Positions 1-14,048 of a DNA stretch of 64,000 nt are shown here, piece by piece. A program made the position numbers and the translations under genes. The stretch comes from Nephrocerus scutellatus (taxonomy: Eukaryota; Arthropoda; Insecta; Diptera; Pipunculidae). Every line of letters begins with the position of its first letter. Within the stretch, counting starts at the first letter, position 1. Under the pieces are notes generated by a model. That model was given only the letters and a program-made list of their open reading frames with translations, did not search any database and was not told where the DNA came from. Location: assembly GCA_947095585.1 (NCBI GenBank), contig OX352766.1, positions 22,062,939 through 22,126,938 of the forward strand. The letters run 5' to 3'.

Positions 1-144
1 TGAAACTTGGAATCATTTCATAAAATTAACTTACAAAATGCATATTATAGAGCTCGTAATTTCTTGACCTTCTCAATTGTAATATATATCGCACTTTGTT
101 GTTTCATCAAAGGATTGTTTTAGAATTAAAAATTAAATTAAATT
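1..144 (+). repeat. 144-bp truncated satellite monomer (three copies in window)
   Basis: This unit lacks 12 bp between ATATATATCGCAC and TTGTTTCATC, so the TTCGAA segment is lost. The same 144-bp variant recurs at 3201-3344 and 5153-5296. Its recurrence marks the edges of the 1952-bp duplication and of the 5152-bp repeat, so it is a useful tracer of unequal exchange. Confidence 0.85.
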
Positions 145-589
145 TGAAACTTCGAATCATTTCATAAAATTAACTTACAAAATGCATATTATAGAGCTCG
201 TAATTTCTTGACCTTCTCAATTGTAATATATAATGCACTTATTTCGAAGTCCAATTGTGTCATCAAAGGACTGTTTTAAAATTAAAAATTAAATTAAATT
301 TGAAACTTGGAATCATTTCATAAAATGAACTTACAAAATGCATATTATAGAGCTCGTAATTTCTTGACCTTCTCAATTGTAATATATAACGCACTTATTT
401 CGAAGTCCAATTGTGTCATCAAAGGACTGTTTTAAAATTAAAAATTAAATTAAATTTGAAACTTGGAATCATTTCATAAAATGAACTTACAAAATGCATA
501 TTATAGAGCTTGTAATTTCTTGACCTTCTCAATTGTAATATATAACGCACTTATTTCGAAGTTCAATTGTGTCATCAAAGGACTGTTTT
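1..589 (+). repeat. Multi-monomer block repeated at 5153-5741 (offset 5152)
   Basis: Starting with the 144-bp unit, private variants recur at the same offset. ACTTCGAATC lies at 149 and 5301, and GAGCTTGTAAT (instead of GAGCTCGTAAT) has its T at 511 and 5663. The copies separate near 590, where this copy has TTTTAGAATT and the other TTTTAAAATT. The repeat may extend left beyond the window. Confidence 0.75.
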
Positions 590-1347
590 AGAATTAAAAA
601 TTAAATTAAAATTGAAACTTGGAATCATTTCATAAAATTAACTTACAAAATGCATATTATAGAGCTCGTAATTTCTTGACCTTCTCAATTGCAATATATA
701 ACGCACTTATTTCGAAGTTCAATTGTTTCACCAAAGGATTGTTTTAGAATTAAAAATTAAATTAAATTTGAAACTTGGAATCATTTCATAAAATGAACTT
801 ACAAAATGCATATTATAGAGCTCGTAATTTCTTGACCTTCTCAGTTGTAATATATAACTCACTTATTTCGAAGTTCAATTGTTTCATCAAAGGATTGTTT
901 TAGAATTAAAAATTAAATTAAAATTGAAACTTGGAATCATTTCATAAAATTAACTTACAAAATGCATATTATAGAGCTCGTAATTTCTTGACCTTCTCAG
1001 TTGTAATATATAACTCACTTATTTCGAAGTTCAATTGTTTCATCAAAGGATTGTTTTAGAATTAAAAATTAAATTAAACTTAAAACTTGGAATCATTTCA
1101 TAAAATTAACTTACAAAATGCATATTATAGAGCTCGTAATTTCTTGACCTTCTCAATTGCAATATATAACGCACTTATTTCGAAGTTCAATTGTTTCACC
1201 AAAGGATTGTTTTAGAATTAAAAATTAAATTAAATTTGAAACTTGGAATCATTTCATAAAATTAACTTACAAAATGCATATTATAGAGCTCATAATTTCT
1301 TGACCTTCTCAGTTGTAATATATAACTCACTTATTTCGAAGTTCAAT

Positions 1348-4300
1348 TGTTTCATCAAAGGATTGTTTTAGAATTAAAAATTAAATTAAATTTGAAACTT
1401 GGAATCATTTCATAAAATTAACTTACAAAATGCATATTATAGAGCTCGTAATTTCTTGACCTTCTCAACTGTAATATATAACGCACTTATTTCGAAGTCC
1501 AATTGTGTCATCAAAGGACTGTTTTAAAATTAAACATTCATTCAAATTTTCATAAAATGAACTTACAAAATGCATAGTATAGAGCTCGTAATTTCTTGAC
1601 CTTCTCAATTGCAATATATAACGCAGTTATTTCGAAGTCCAATTGTGTCATCAAAGGACTGTTTTAAAATTAAACATTCATTCAAATTTTCATAAAATGA
1701 ACTTACAAAATGCATATTATAGAGCTCGTAATTTCTTGACCTTCTCAATTGCAATATATAACGCACTTATTTCGAAGTTAAATTGTTTCATCAAAGGATT
1801 GTTTTAGAATTAAAAATTAAATTAAATTTGAAACTTGGAATCATTTCATAAAATTAACTTACAAAATGCATATTATAGAGCTCCTAATTTCTTGACCTTC
1901 TCAATTGCAATATATAACGCACTTATTTCGAAGTTCAATTGTTTCATCAAAGGATTGTTTTAGAATTAAAAATTAAATTAAATTTGAAACTTGGAATCAT
2001 TTCATAAAATTAACTTACAAAATGCATATTATAGAGCTCGTAATTTCTAGACATTCTCAACTGTAATATATAATGCACTTATTTCGAAGTTCAATTGTGT
2101 CATCAGAGGACTGTTTTAAAATTAAAAATTCATTCAAATTTTCATAAAATGAACTTACAAAATGCATATTATAGAGCTCGTAATTTCTTGACCTTCTCAA
2201 TTGTAATATATAACTCACTTATTTCGAAGTTCAATTGTTTCATCAAAGGATTGTTTTAGAATTAAAAATTAAATTAAATTTGAAACTTGGAATCATTTCA
2301 TAAAATTAACTTACAAAATGCATATTATAGAGCTCGTAATTTCTTGACCTTCTCAATTGTAATATATAACGCACTTATTTCGAAGTCCAATTGTGTCATC
2401 AAAGGACTGTTTTAAAATTAAAAATTAAATTAAATTTGAAACTTGGAATCATTTCTTAAAATGAACTTACAAAATGCATATTATAGAGCTCGTAATTTCT
2501 TGACCTTCTCAATTGTAATATATAACGCACTTATTTCGAAGTCCAATTGTGTCATCAAAGGACTGTTTTAAAATTAAAAATTCATTCAAATTTTCATAAA
2601 ATTAACTTACAAAATGCATATTATAGAGCTCGCAATTTCTTGACCGTCTCAATTGTAATATATAACGCACATATTTCGAAGTCCAATTGTGTCATCAAAG
2701 GACTGTTTTAAAATTAAAAATTAAATTAAATTTGAAACTTGGAATCATTTCATAAAATGAACTTACAAAATGCATATTATAGAGCTCGTAATTTCTTGAC
2801 CGTCTCAATTGTAATATATAACGCACATATTTCGAAGTCCAATTGTGTCATCAAAGGACTGTTTTAAAATTAAAAATTAAATTAAATTTGAAACTTGGAA
2901 TCATTTCATAAAATGAACTTACAAAATGCATATTATAGAGCTCGTAATTTCTTGACCTTCTCAATTGTAATATATAACGCACTTATTTCGAAGTCCAATT
3001 GTGTCATCAAAGGACTGTTTTAAAATTAAAAATTAAATTAAATTTGAAACTTGGAATCATTTCATAAAATGAACTTACAAAATGCATATTATAGAGCTCG
3101 TAATTTCTTGACCTTCTCAATTGCAATATATAACGCACTTATTTCGAAGTTCAATTGTTTCATCAAAGGATTGTTTTAGAATTAAAAATTAAATTAAATT
3201 TGAAACTTGGAATCATTTCATAAAATTAACTTACAAAATGCATATTATAGAGCTCGTAATTTCTTGACCTTCTCAATTGTAATATATATCGCACTTTGTT
3301 GTTTCATCAAAGGATTGTTTTAGAATTAAAAATTAAATTAAATTTGAAACTTGGAATCATTTCATAAAATTAACTTACAAAATGCATATTATAGAGCTCG
3401 TAATTTCTTGACCTTCTCAACTGTAATATATAACGCACTTATTTCGAAGTCCAATTGTGTCATCAAAGGACTGTTTTAAAATTAAACATTCATTCAAATT
3501 TTCATAAAATGAACTTACAAAATGCATAGTATAGAGCTCGTAATTTCTTGACCTTCTCAATTGCAATATATAACGCAGTTATTTCGAAGTCCAATTGTGT
3601 CATCAAAGGACTGTTTTAAAATTAAACATTCATTCAAATTTTCATAAAATGAACTTACAAAATGCATATTATAGAGCTCGTAATTTCTTGACCTTCTCAA
3701 TTGCAATATATAACGCACTTATTTCGAAGTTAAATTGTTTCATCAAAGGATTGTTTTAGAATTAAAAATTAAATTAAATTTGAAACTTGGAATCATTTCA
3801 TAAAATTAACTTACAAAATGCATATTATAGAGCTCCTAATTTCTTGACCTTCTCAATTGCAATATATAACGCACTTATTTCGAAGTTCAATTGTTTCATC
3901 AAAGGATTGTTTTAGAATTAAAAATTAAATTAAATTTGAAACTTGGAATCATTTCATAAAATTAACTTACAAAATGCATATTATAGAGCTCGTAATTTCT
4001 AGACATTCTCAACTGTAATATATAATGCACTTATTTCGAAGTTCAATTGTGTCATCAGAGGACTGTTTTAAAATTAAAAATTCATTCAAATTTTCATAAA
4101 ATGAACTTACAAAATGCATATTATAGAGCTCGTAATTTCTTGACCTTCTCAATTGTAATATATAACTCACTTATTTCGAAGTTCAATTGTTTCATCAAAG
4201 GATTGTTTTAGAATTAAAAATTAAATTAAATTTGAAACTTGGAATCATTTCATAAAATTAACTTACAAAATGCATATTATAGAGCTCGTAATTTCTTGAC

Positions 4301-5251
4301 CTTCTCAATTGTAATATATAACGCACTTATTTCGAAGTCCAATTGTGTCATCAAAGGACTGTTTTAAAATTAAAAATTAAATTAAATTTGAAACTTGGAA
4401 TCATTTCTTAAAATGAACTTACAAAATGCATATTATAGAGCTCGTAATTTCTTGACCTTCTCAATTGTAATATATAACGCACTTATTTCGAAGTCCAATT
4501 GTGTCATCAAAGGACTGTTTTAAAATTAAAAATTCATTCAAATTTTCATAAAATTAACTTACAAAATGCATATTATAGAGCTCGCAATTTCTTGACCGTC
4601 TCAATTGTAATATATAACGCACATATTTCGAAGTCCAATTGTGTCATCAAAGGACTGTTTTAAAATTAAAAATTAAATTAAATTTGAAACTTGGAATCAT
4701 TTCATAAAATGAACTTACAAAATGCATATTATAGAGCTCGTAATTTCTTGACCGTCTCAATTGTAATATATAACGCACATATTTCGAAGTCCAATTGTGT
4801 CATCAAAGGACTGTTTTAAAATTAAAAATTAAATTAAATTTGAAACTTGGAATCATTTCATAAAATGAACTTACAAAATGCATATTATAGAGCTCGTAAT
4901 TTCTTGACCTTCTCAATTGTAATATATAACGCACTTATTTCGAAGTCCAATTGTGTCATCAAAGGACTGTTTTAAAATTAAAAATTAAATTAAATTTGAA
5001 ACTTGGAATCATTTCATAAAATGAACTTACAAAATGCATATTATAGAGCTCGTAATTTCTTGACCTTCTCAATTGCAATATATAACGCACTTATTTCGAA
5101 GTTCAATTGTTTCATCAAAGGATTGTTTTAGAATTAAAAATTAAATTAAATTTGAAACTTGGAATCATTTCATAAAATTAACTTACAAAATGCATATTAT
5201 AGAGCTCGTAATTTCTTGACCTTCTCAATTGTAATATATATCGCACTTTGT
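1348..5251 (+). repeat. 1952-bp higher-order repeat, two tandem copies
   Basis: Copies at about 1348-3299 and 3300-5251. Seven private markers checked by hand all recur at exactly +1952: CTCAACT at 1464, CATAGTAT at 1573, CTCCTAAT at 1881, TTCTAGACATTCTC at 2044, TTTCTTAAAA at 2452, CTCGCAATTT at 2629 and the shift to GACCGTCTC at about 2643. I found no difference at any marker. The unit is about 13 monomers and includes the 140-bp variant. It is either a very recent unequal-crossover duplication or an assembly duplication. Confidence 0.88.
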
Positions 5252-5439
5252 TGTTTCATCAAAGGATTGTTTTAGAATTAAAAATTAAATTAAATTTGAA
5301 ACTTCGAATCATTTCATAAAATTAACTTACAAAATGCATATTATAGAGCTCGTAATTTCTTGACCTTCTCAATTGTAATATATAATGCACTTATTTCGAA
5401 GTCCAATTGTGTCATCAAAGGACTGTTTTAAAATTAAAA

Positions 5440-6412
5440 ATTAAATTAAATTTGAAACTTGGAATCATTTCATAAAATGAACTTACAAAATGCATATTAT
5501 AGAGCTCGTAATTTCTTGACCTTCTCAATTGTAATATATAACGCACTTATTTCGAAGTCCAATTGTGTCATCAAAGGACTGTTTTAAAATTAAAAATTAA
5601 ATTAAATTTGAAACTTGGAATCATTTCATAAAATGAACTTACAAAATGCATATTATAGAGCTTGTAATTTCTTGACCTTCTCAATTGTAATATATAACGC
5701 ACTTATTTCGAAGTTCAATTGTGTCATCAAAGGACTGTTTTAAAATTAAAAATTAAATTAAATTTGAAACTTGGAATCATTTCATAAAATTAACTTACAA
5801 AATGCATATTATAGAGCTCGTAATTTCTTGACCTTCTCAGTTGTAATATATAACTCACTTATTTCGAAGTTCAATTGTTTCATCAAAGGATTGTTTTAGA
5901 ATTAAAAATTAAATTAAATTTGAAACTTGGAATCATTTCATAAAATGAACTTACAAAATGCATATTATAGAGCTCGTAATTTCTTGACCTTCTCAATTGT
6001 AATATATAACGCACTTATTTCGAAGTCCAATTGTGTCATCAAAGGACTGTTTTAAAATTAAAAATTAAATTAAATTTGAAACTTGGAATCATTTCATAAA
6101 ATGAACTTACAAAATGCATATTATAGAGCTTGTAATTTCTTGACCTTCTCAATTGTAATATATAACGCACTTATTTCGAAGTTCAATTGTGTCATCAAAG
6201 GACTGTTTTAAAATTAAAAATTAAATTAAATTTGAAACTTGGAATCATTTCATAAAATTAACTTACAAAATGCATATTATAGAGCTCGTAATTTCTTGAC
6301 CTTCTCAGTTGTAATATATAACTCACTTATTTCGAAGTTCAATTGTTTCATCAAAGGATTGTTTTAGAATTAAAAATTAAATTAAATTTGAAACTTGGAA
6401 TCATTTCATAAA
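5440..6412 (+). repeat. 468-bp (3-monomer) tandem higher-order repeat
   Basis: The private GAGCTTGTAAT variant occurs at 5663 and 6131, and the CATAAAATGAAC/CATAAAATTAAC alternation repeats at 5471/5939 and 5783/6251, all at +468 (3 x 156). The copies part at about 6413. Boundaries are approximate. Confidence 0.75.
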
Positions 6413-7359
6413 ATTAACTTACAAAATGCATATTATAGAGCTCGTAATTTCTTGACCTTCTCAGTTGTAATATATAACTCACTTATTTCGAAGTTCAATT
6501 GTTTCATCAAAGGATTGTTTTAGAATTAAAAATTAAATTAAATTTGAAACTTGGAATCATTTCATAAAATTAACTTACAAAATGCATATTATAGAGCTCG
6601 TAATTTCTTGACCTTCTCAGTTGTAATATATAACTCACTTATTTCGAAGTTCAATTGTTTCATCAAAGGATTGTTTTAGAATTAAAAATTAAATTAAATT
6701 TGAAACTTGGAATCATTTCATAAAATTAACTTACAAAATGCATATTATAGAGCTCGTAATTTCTTGACCTTCTCAATTGCAATATATAACGCACTTATTT
6801 CGAAGTTCAATTGTTTCATCAAAGGATTGTTTTAGAATTAAAAATTAAATTAAATTTGAAACTTGGAATCATTTCATAAAATTAACTTACAAAATGCATA
6901 TTATAGAGCTCGTAATTTCTTGACCTTCTCAGTTGTAATATATAACTCACTTATTTCGAAGTTCAATTGTTTCATCAAAGGATTGTTTTAGAATTAAAAA
7001 TTAAATTAAATTTGAAACTTGGAATCATTTCATAAAATTAACTTACAAAATGCATATTATAGAGCTCGTAATTTCTTGACCTTCTCAGTTGTAATATATA
7101 ACTCACTTATTTCGAAGTTCAATTGTTTCATCAAAGGATTGTTTTAGAATTAAAAATTAAATTAAATTTGAAACTTGGAATCATTTCATAAAATTAACTT
7201 ACAAAATGCATATTATAGAGCTCGTAATTTCTTGACCTTCTCAATTGCAATATATAACGCACTTATTTCGAAGTTCAATTGTTTCATCAAAGGATTGTTT
7301 TAGAATTAAAAATTAAATTAAATTTGAAACTTGGAATCATTTCATAAAATTAACTTACA

Positions 7360-9650
7360 AAATGCATATTATAGAGCTCGTAATTTCTTGACCTTCTCAA
7401 TTGTAATATATAACGCACTTATTTCGAAGTCCAATTGTGTCATCAAAGGACTGTTTTAAAATTAAAAATTAAATTAAATTTGAAACTTGGAATCATTTCA
7501 TAAAATGAACTTACAAAATGCATGTTATAGAGCTCGTAATTTCTTGACCTTCTCAGTTGTAATATATAACTCACTTATTTCGAAGTTCAATTGTTTCATC
7601 AAAGGATTGTTTTAGAATTAAAAATTAAATTAAATTTGAAACTTGGAATCATTTCATAAAATTAACTTACAAAATGCATATTATAGAGCTCGTAATTTCT
7701 TGACCTTCTCAATTGTAATATATAACGCACTTATTTCGAAGTCCAATTGTGTCATCAAAGGACTGTTTTAAAATTAAAAATTAAATTAAATTTGAAACTT
7801 GGAATCATTTCATAAAATGAACTTACAAAATGCATATTATAGAGCTCGTAATTTCTTGACCTTCTCAATTGTAATATATAACGCACTTATTTCGAAGTCC
7901 AATTGTGTCATCAAAGGACTGTTTTAAAATTAAAAATTAAATTAAATTTGAAACTTGGAATCATTTCATAAAATTAACTTACAAAATGCATATTATAGAG
8001 CTCGTAATTTCTTGACCTTCTCAATTGTAATATATAACGCACTTATTTCGAAGTCCAATTGTGTCATCAAAGGACTGTTTTAAAATTAAAAATTAAATTA
8101 AATTTGAAACTTGGAATCATTTCATAAAATGAACTTACAAAATGCATATTATAGAGCTCGTAATTTCTTGACCTTCTCAATTGTAATATATAACGCACTT
8201 ATTTCGAAGTCCAATTGTGTCATCAAAGGACTGTTTTAAAATTAAAAATTAAATTAAATTTGAAACTTGGAATCATTTCATAAAATGAACTTACAAAATG
8301 CATATTATAGAGCTCGTAATTTCTTGACCTTCTCAGTTGTAATATATAACTCACTTATTTCGAAGTTCAATTGTTTCATCAAAGGATTGTTTTAGAATTA
8401 AAAATTAAATTAAATTTGAAACTTGGAATCATTTCATAAAATTAACTTACAAAATGCATATTATAGAGCTCGTAATTTCTTGACCTTCTCAATTGTAATA
8501 TATAACGCACTTATTTCGAAGTCCAATTGTGTCATCAAAGGACTGTTTTAAAATTAAAAATTAAATTAAATTTGAAACTTGGAATCATTTCATAAAATGA
8601 ACTTACAAAATGCATATTATAGAGCTCGTAATTTCTTGACCTTCTCAATTGTAATATATAACGCACTTATTTCGAAGTCCAATTGTGTCATCAAAGGACT
8701 GTTTTAAAATTAAAAATTAAATTAAATTTGAAACTTGGAATCATTTCATAAAATGAACTTACAAAATGCATATTATAGAGCTCGTAATTTCTTGACCTTC
8801 TCAATTGTAATATATAACGCACTTATTTTGAAGTCCAATTGTATCATCAAAGGACTGTTTTAAAATTAAAAATTAAATTAAATTTGAAACTTGGAATCAT
8901 TTCATAAAATTAACTTACAAAATGCATATTATAGAGCTCGTAATTTCTTGACCTTCTCAATTGCAATATATAACGCACTTATTTCGAATTTCAATTGTTT
9001 CACCAAAGGATTGTTTTAGAATTAAAAATTAAATTAAATTTGAAACTTGTAATCATTTCATAAAATGAACTTACAAAATGCATATTATAGAGCTCGTAAT
9101 TTCTTGACCTTCTCAATTGTAATATATAACGCACTTATTTTGAAGTCCAATTGTGTCATCAAAGGACTGTTTTAAAATTAAAAATTAAATTAAATTTGAA
9201 ACTTGGAATCATTTTAAAAATTAACTTACAAAATGCATATTATAGAGCTCGTAATTTCTTGACCTTCTCAAATGTAATATATAACGCACTTATTTCGAAG
9301 TCCAATTGTGTCATCAAAGGACTGTTTTAAAATTAAAAATTAAATTAAATTTGAAACTTGGAATCATTTTAAAAATTAACTTACAAAATGCATATTATAG
9401 AGCTCGTAATTTCTTGACCTTCTCAATTGCAATATATAACGCACTTATTTCGAATTTCAATTGTTTCACCAAAGGATTGTTTTAGAATTAAAAATTAAAT
9501 TAAATTTGAAACTTGGAATCATTTCAAAAAATGAACTTACAAAATGCATATTATAGAGCTCGTAATTTCTTGACCTTCTCAATTGCAATATATAACGCAC
9601 TTATTTCGAATTTCAATTGTTTCACCAAAGGATTGTTTTAGAATTAAAAA
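7360..9650 (+). repeat. Segmental repeat, partner at about 14220-16200
   Basis: The rare CATGTTATAG variant at 7521 recurs at 14383 (+6862). The TTTTGAAGTCC unit at 8821 recurs at 15371 (+6550), and the ATTTTAAAAATTAAC deletion variant at 9211 recurs at 15761 (+6550). The 312-bp change of offset is two monomers, so one copy has gained or lost a dimer since duplication. Past about 9.65 kb the left copy has fewer monomers than the right, so further expansion followed. Confidence 0.7.
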
Positions 9651-11506
9651 TTAAATTAAATTTGAAACTTGGAATCATTTCATAAAATGAACTTACAAAA
9701 TGCATATTATAGAGCTCGTAATTTCTTGACCTTCTCAATTGCAATATATAACGCACTTATTTTGAAGTCCAATTGTATCATCAAAGGACTGTTTTAAAAT
9801 TAAAAATTAAATTAAATTTGAAACTTGGAATCATTTCATAAAATGAACTTACAAAATGCATATTATAGAGCTCGTAATTTCTTGACCTTCTCAATTGCAA
9901 TATATAACGCACTTATTTCGAATTTCAATTGTTTCACCAAAGGATTGTTTTAGAATTAAAAATTAAATTAAATTTGAAACTTGGAATCATTTCATAAAAT
10001 GAACTTACAAAATGCATATTATAGAGCTCGTAATTTCTTGACCTTCTCAATTGCAATATATAACGCACTTATTTCGAATTTCAATTGTTTCACCAAAGGA
10101 TTGTTTTAGAATTAAAAATTAAATTAAATTTGAAACTTGGAATCATTTCATAAAATGAACTTACAAAATGCATATTATAGAGCTCGTAATTTCTTGACCT
10201 TCTCAATTGCAATATATAACGCACTTATTTCGAATTTCAATTGTTTCACCAAAGGATTGTTTTAGAATTAAAAATTAAATTAAATTTGAAACTTGGAATC
10301 ATTTCATAAAATGAACTTACAAAATGCATATTATAGAGCTCGTAATTTCTTGACCTTCTCAATTGCAATATATAACGCACTTATTTTGAAGTCCAATTGT
10401 ATCATCAAAGGACTGTTTTAAAATTAAAAATTAAATTAAATTTGAAACTTGGAATCATTTCATAAAATGAACTTACAAAATGCATATTATAGAGCTCGTA
10501 ATTTCTTGACCTTCTCAATTGCAATATATAACGCACTTATTTTGAAGTCCAATTGTATCATCAAAGGACTGTTTTAAAATTAAAAATTAAATTAAATTTG
10601 AAACTTGGAATCATTTCATAAAATGAACTTACAAAATGCATATTATAGAGCTCGTAATTTCTTGACCTTCTCAATTGCAATATATAACGCACTTATTTCG
10701 AATTTCAATTGTTTCACCAAAGGATTGTTTTAGAATTAAAAATTAAATTAAATTTGAAACTTGGAATCATTTCATAAAATGAACTTACAAAATGCATATT
10801 ATAGAGCTCGTAATTTCTTGACCTTCTCAATTGCAATATATAACGCACTTATTTTGAAGTCCAATTGTATCATCAAAGGACTGTTTTAAAATTAAAAATT
10901 AAATTAAATTTGAAACTTGGAATCATTTCATAAAATTAACTTACAAAATGCATATTATAGAGCTCGTAATTTCTTGACCTTCTCAATTGCAATATATAAC
11001 GCACTTATTTCGAATTTCAATTGTTTCACCAAAGGATTGTTTTAGAATTAAAAATTAAATTAAATTTGAAACTTGGAATCATTTCATAAAATGAACTTAC
11101 AAAATGCATATTATAGAGCTCGTAATTTCTTGACCTTCTCAATTGCAATATATAACGCACTTATTTCGAATTTCAATTGTTTCACCAAAGGATTGTTTTA
11201 GAATTAAAAATTAAATTAAATTTGAAACTTGGAATCATTTCATAAAATGAACTTACAAAATGCATATTATAGAGCTCGTAATTTCTTGACCTTCTCAATT
11301 GTAATATATAACGCACTTATTTCGAAGTCCAATTGTGTCATCAAAGGACTGTTTTAAAATTAAAAATTAAATTAAATTTGAAACTTGGAATCATTTCATA
11401 AAATGAACTTACAAAATGCATATTATAGAGCTCGTAATTTCTTGACCTTCTCAATTGCAATATATAACGCACTTATTTCGAAGTTCAATTGTTTCACCAA
11501 AGGATT

Positions 11507-14048
11507 GTTTTAGAATTAAAAATTAAATTAAATTTGAAACTTGGAATCATTTTATAAAATGAACTTACAAAATGCATATTATAGAGCTCGTAATTTCTTG
11601 ACCTTCTCAATTGTAATATATAACGCACTTATTTCGAAGTCCAATTGTGTCATCAAAGGACTGTTTTAAAATTAAAAATTAAATTAAATTTGAAACTTGG
11701 AATCATTTCATAAAATGAACTTACAAAATGCATATTATAGAGCTCGTAATTTCTTGACCTTCTCAATTGTAATATATAACGCACTTATTTCGAAGTCCAA
11801 TTGTGTCATCAAAGGACTGTTTTAAAATTAAAAATTAAATTAAATTTGAAACTTGGAATCATTTCATAAAATGAACTTACAAAATGCATATTATAGAGCT
11901 CGTAATTTCTTGACCTTCTCAATTGTAATATATAACTCACTTATTTCGAAGTTCAATTGTTTCATCAAAGGATTGTTTTAGAATTAAAAATTAAATTAAA
12001 TTTGAAACTTGGAATCATTTCATAAAATTAACTTACAAAATGCATATTATAGAGCTCGTAATTTCTTGACCTTCTCAGTTGTAATATATAACTCACTTAT
12101 TTCGAAGTTCAATTGTTTCATCAAAGGATTGTTTTAGAATTAAAAATTAAATTAAATTTGAAACTTGGAATCATTTCATAAAATTAACTTACAAAATGCA
12201 TATTATAGAGCTCGTAATTTCTTGACCTTCTCAGTTGTAATATATAACTCACTTATTTCGAAGTTCAATTGTTTCATCAAAGGATTGTTTTAGAATTAAA
12301 AATTAAATTAAATTTGAAACTTGGAATCATTTCATAAAATTAACTTACAAAATGCATATTATAGAGCTCGTAATTTCTTGACCTTCTCAATTGCAATATA
12401 TAACGCACTTATTTCGAAGTTCAATTGTTTCATCAAAGGATTGTTTTAGAATTAAAAATTAAATTAAATTTGAAACTTGGAATCATTTCATAAAATTAAC
12501 TTACAAAATGCATATTATAGAGCTCGTAATTTCTTGACCTTCTCAGTTGTAATATATAACTCACTTATTTCGAAGTTCAATTGTTTCATCAAAGGATTGT
12601 TTTAGAATTAAAAATTAAATTAAATTTGAATCTTGGAATCATTTCATAAAATTAACTTACAAAATGCATATTATAGAGCTCGTAATTTCTTGACCTTCTC
12701 AGTTGTAATATATAACTCACTTATTTCGAAGTTCAATTGTTTCATCAAAGGATTGTTTTAGAATTAAAAATTAAATTAAATTTGAAACTTGGAATCATTT
12801 TATAAAATGAACTTACAAAATGCATATTATAGAGCTCGTAATTTCTTGACCTTCTCAATTGTAATATATAACGCACTTATTTCGAAGTCCAATTGTGTCA
12901 TCAAAGGACTGTTTTAAAATTAAAAATTAAATTAAATTTGAAACTTGGAATCATTTCATAAAATGAACTTACAAAATGCATATTATAGAGCTCGTAATTT
13001 CTTGACCTTCTCAATTGTAATATATAACGCACTTATTTCGAAGTCCAATTGTGTCATCAAAGGACTGTTTTAAAATTAAAAATTAAATTAAATTTGAAAC
13101 TTGGAATCATTTCATAAAATGAACTTACAAAATGCATATTATAGAGCTCGTAATTTCTTGACCTTCTCAATTGTAATATATAACTCACTTATTTCGAAGT
13201 TCAATTGTTTCATCAAAGGATTGTTTTAGAATTAAAAATTAAATTAAATTTGAAACTTGGAATCATTTCATAAAATTAACTTACAAAATGCATATTATAG
13301 AGCTCGTAATTTCTTGACCTTCTCAGTTGTAATATATAACTCACTTATTTCGAAGTTCAATTGTTTCATCAAAGGATTGTTTTAGAATTAAAAATTAAAT
13401 TAAATTTGAAACTTGGAATCATTTCATAAAATTAACTTACAAAATGCATATTATAGAGCTCGTAATTTCTTGACCTTCTCAGTTGTAATATATAACTCAC
13501 TTATTTCGAAGTTCAATTGTTTCATCAAAGGATTGTTTTAGAATTAAAAATTAAATTAAATTTGAAACTTGGAATCATTTCATAAAATTAACTTACAAAA
13601 TGCATATTATAGAGCTCGTAATTTCTTGACCTTCTCAATTGCAATATATAACGCACTTATTTCGAAGTTCAATTGTTTCATCAAAGGATTGTTTTAGAAT
13701 TAAAAATTAAATTAAATTTGAAACTTGGAATCATTTCATAAAATTAACTTACAAAATGCATATTATAGAGCTCGTAATTTCTTGACCTTCTCAGTTGTAA
13801 TATATAACTCACTTATTTCGAAGTTCAATTGTTTCATCAAAGGATTGTTTTAGAATTAAAAATTAAATTAAATTTGAATCTTGGAATCATTTCATAAAAT
13901 TAACTTACAAAATGCATATTATAGAGCTCGTAATTTCTTGACCTTCTCAGTTGTAATATATAACTCACTTATTTCGAAGTTCAATTGTTTCATCAAAGGA
14001 TTGTTTTAGAATTAAAAATTAAATTAAATTTGAAACTTGGAATCATTT
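11507..14048 (+). repeat. 1248-bp (8-monomer) tandem higher-order repeat
   Basis: The ATTTTATAAAATGAAC variant occurs at 11549 and 12797, and the private TTTGAATCTTGG variant at 12631 and 13879, both at +1248 (8 x 156). The copies separate at about 14049, where CATTTC replaces CATTTT. A partial further relative lies 6862 bp to the left, in the 7-kb region. Confidence 0.8.
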
